A model generated the notes under the pieces. It worked only from the letters and a program-made list of their open reading frames with translations, was not told the origin of the DNA and searched no databases. The position numbers and the translations under genes are program-made. A stretch of 5,565 bases of DNA from an uncultured Eubacteriales bacterium. Its GTDB lineage: Bacteria > Bacillota > Clostridia > Oscillospirales > Oscillospiraceae. The stretch is taken from positions 1 through 5,565 of the forward strand of contig USIZ01000105.1 in NCBI GenBank assembly GCA_900554855.1. The letters are read 5' to 3'. Within the stretch, counting starts at the first letter, position 1. Each line of letters begins with the position of its first letter. Of the stretch, positions 4,636-5,565 are shown piece by piece.

Positions 4636-5565
4636 ATGAACATCGACCGTGAACGCATTGAGCGTATGCGTCAGTCCAAGCTGGTTCAGCCGTCCATCTG
4701 CGTGGAGCGCATCAAGTACATGACCGAGTCCTATCGCGCCACCGAGGGCGAGCCGGAGGTCATCCGCCGCGCCAAGGCATTTCTCCACGAGTTGGAGCAC
4801 ATCTCCGTCATCATCTACCCTGACGATCTCATCGTCGGCCAGCCCAGCAGCAAGGTGCGGGGCGGCAGCATCAGCCCCGAGGTGCGCTGCGACTGGATTT
4901 TGGACGAGATGGACTCCGTCTCAGAGCGGGATATTGACCCCTACGTTCCCCTCACCGAGGAGGAAAAGGCCGTCCTGCGGGACGCGGTGCCCTACTGGCA
5001 GGAGCGCTCCGTCCACGCCCGCTGGAAGGCGGCCTGTCCCACCGAGGCGCAGCAGTACGACGGCGTTATATTCGGCGGCGGCGCCTTCTGCGGCAACAAC
5101 CAGCACTACGGCCACATCAGCATGGATTACGCCATGCTACTCCAGCTGGGCGCGGAGGGTATTCTGGACAAGGTGAACGCCCGTCTGGCCGACACCGCCC
5201 CGGGCACGCCGGAGCACGACGAGCTGACCGCCATGGGCATCACCCTGCGCGGCCTTATGGTCATCGGTGAGCGCTACGCCGACAGGGCCGAAGCGTTGGC
5301 ACAGGCAGAGAAGGATCCCGACCGCAAAAGGGAACTGGAACAGATCGCCGCCGTGTGCCGCCATGTGCCCCGTCATCCCGCCCGCTCCTTCCATGAGGCA
5401 TTGCAGAGCACCTGGTTTGCCTATCTGTGCGCCATGATCGAGAACTGGGGCACAGGCAACACTCTCCTGCGCGCCGACCAGTACCTCTATCCCTATTATG
5501 AGCAGGACATCCGCACCGGCGCGATGACTGAGGAGCAGGCGACGATGCTGGTGTGCAGCTTCTAT
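4636..5565 (+). CDS. Glycyl radical enzyme (PFL2/dehydratase-type), 3'-truncated by window edge
   Basis: The frame is open from ATG 4636 to the last base, giving 310 residues of a protein that is normally about 780-850. The N-terminal portion fits the PFL2-type family: S20-I-C-V-E-R-I-K-Y-M-T-E-S-Y, then P-D-D-L-I-V-G-Q (63-69), R-G-G-S-I-S-P-E-V-R-C-D-W-I-L-D-E-M-D (75-93), a helix with G-E-R-Y-A-D-R-A (about 212-219), and P248-A-R-S-F-H-E-A-L-Q-S-T-W-F. These enzymes use a protein glycyl radical and an active-site thiyl radical to eliminate, cleave or add groups on small molecules, and need a radical-SAM activase. The active-site cysteine and C-terminal glycine loop are outside the window, so function and substrate class (diol or amino-alcohol dehydratase, hydroxyproline-type dehydratase, C-S lyase, fumarate-adding synthase) cannot be settled. 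The short N-terminus argues against 4-hydroxyphenylacetate decarboxylase, which has a longer one. It shares an operon with the CoA-transferase. Confidence 0.9.
   Translation, partial: MNIDRERIERMRQSKLVQPSICVERIKYMTESYRATEGEPEVIRRAKAFLHELEHISVIIYPDDLIVGQPSSKVRGGSISPEVRCDWILDEMDSVSERDIDPYVPLTEEEKAVLRDAVPYWQERSVHARWKAACPTEAQQYDGVIFGGGAFCGNNQHYGHISMDYAMLLQLGAEGILDKVNARLADTAPGTPEHDELTAMGITLRGLMVIGERYADRAEALAQAEKDPDRKRELEQIAAVCRHVPRHPARSFHEALQSTWFAYLCAMIENWGTGNTLLRADQYLYPYYEQDIRTGAMTEEQATMLVCSFY

Noticed and set aside
1..5565. Mobile elements, CRISPR arrays, tRNA or rRNA genes
   Set aside because: I looked for direct repeat arrays, transposase motifs, terminal repeats and tRNA-like cloverleaf sequences and saw none.

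Overview
The window looks like a catabolic gene neighbourhood from a GC-rich anaerobic Firmicute. A gut Clostridium relative of the Oscillospiraceae type (Flavonifractor, Intestinimonas and similar) is my best guess. The reasons are strong GC bias at third codon positions, near-consensus AGGAGG ribosome sites, a perfect TATAAT -10 box, a glycyl radical enzyme (an oxygen-sensitive, anaerobe-type enzyme) and a 4-hydroxybutyrate-type CoA-transferase. The taxonomic placement is inference; no marker gene is present. All genes lie on the + strand.

Region 1 (1-2146) is the end of an operon of three tightly packed genes. They are the 3' part of a SnoaL/NTF2-like protein (2-481), a second, paralogous SnoaL/NTF2-like protein (485-1279), and a flavodoxin-like protein (1276-2091) whose start overlaps the previous stop. 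A hairpin terminator (about 2106-2146) closes the operon. Its promoter lies before the window.

Region 2 (2147-3258) is a monocistronic LysR-type regulator (2326-3195). It has its own promoter (TTTTCA-17-TATAAT), a candidate operator dyad upstream, and a very strong intrinsic terminator with a perfect 17-bp stem just after its stop.

Region 3 (3263-5565) is a second operon, whose candidate promoter starts within the T-rich tail of the regulator's terminator. It encodes an acetyl-CoA hydrolase/transferase-family CoA-transferase (3317-4621) and, 14 nt later, the first 310 codons of a glycyl radical enzyme of the PFL2/dehydratase type (4636 to the window end). The active-site cysteine and the glycyl-radical loop of that enzyme lie beyond the window.

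Working model (inference): the LysR protein senses a small organic acid and controls one or both flanking operons. The glycyl radical enzyme and the CoA-transferase handle the same carboxylic acid or its product. The SnoaL-like pair and the flavodoxin-like protein perform an accessory lyase, isomerase or redox step, or the flavodoxin supplies electrons to the radical-SAM activase of the glycyl radical enzyme. The substrate cannot be read from this window. The least described parts are the SnoaL-like tandem with its shared C-terminal tail and the CoA-transferase/glycyl radical enzyme couple.
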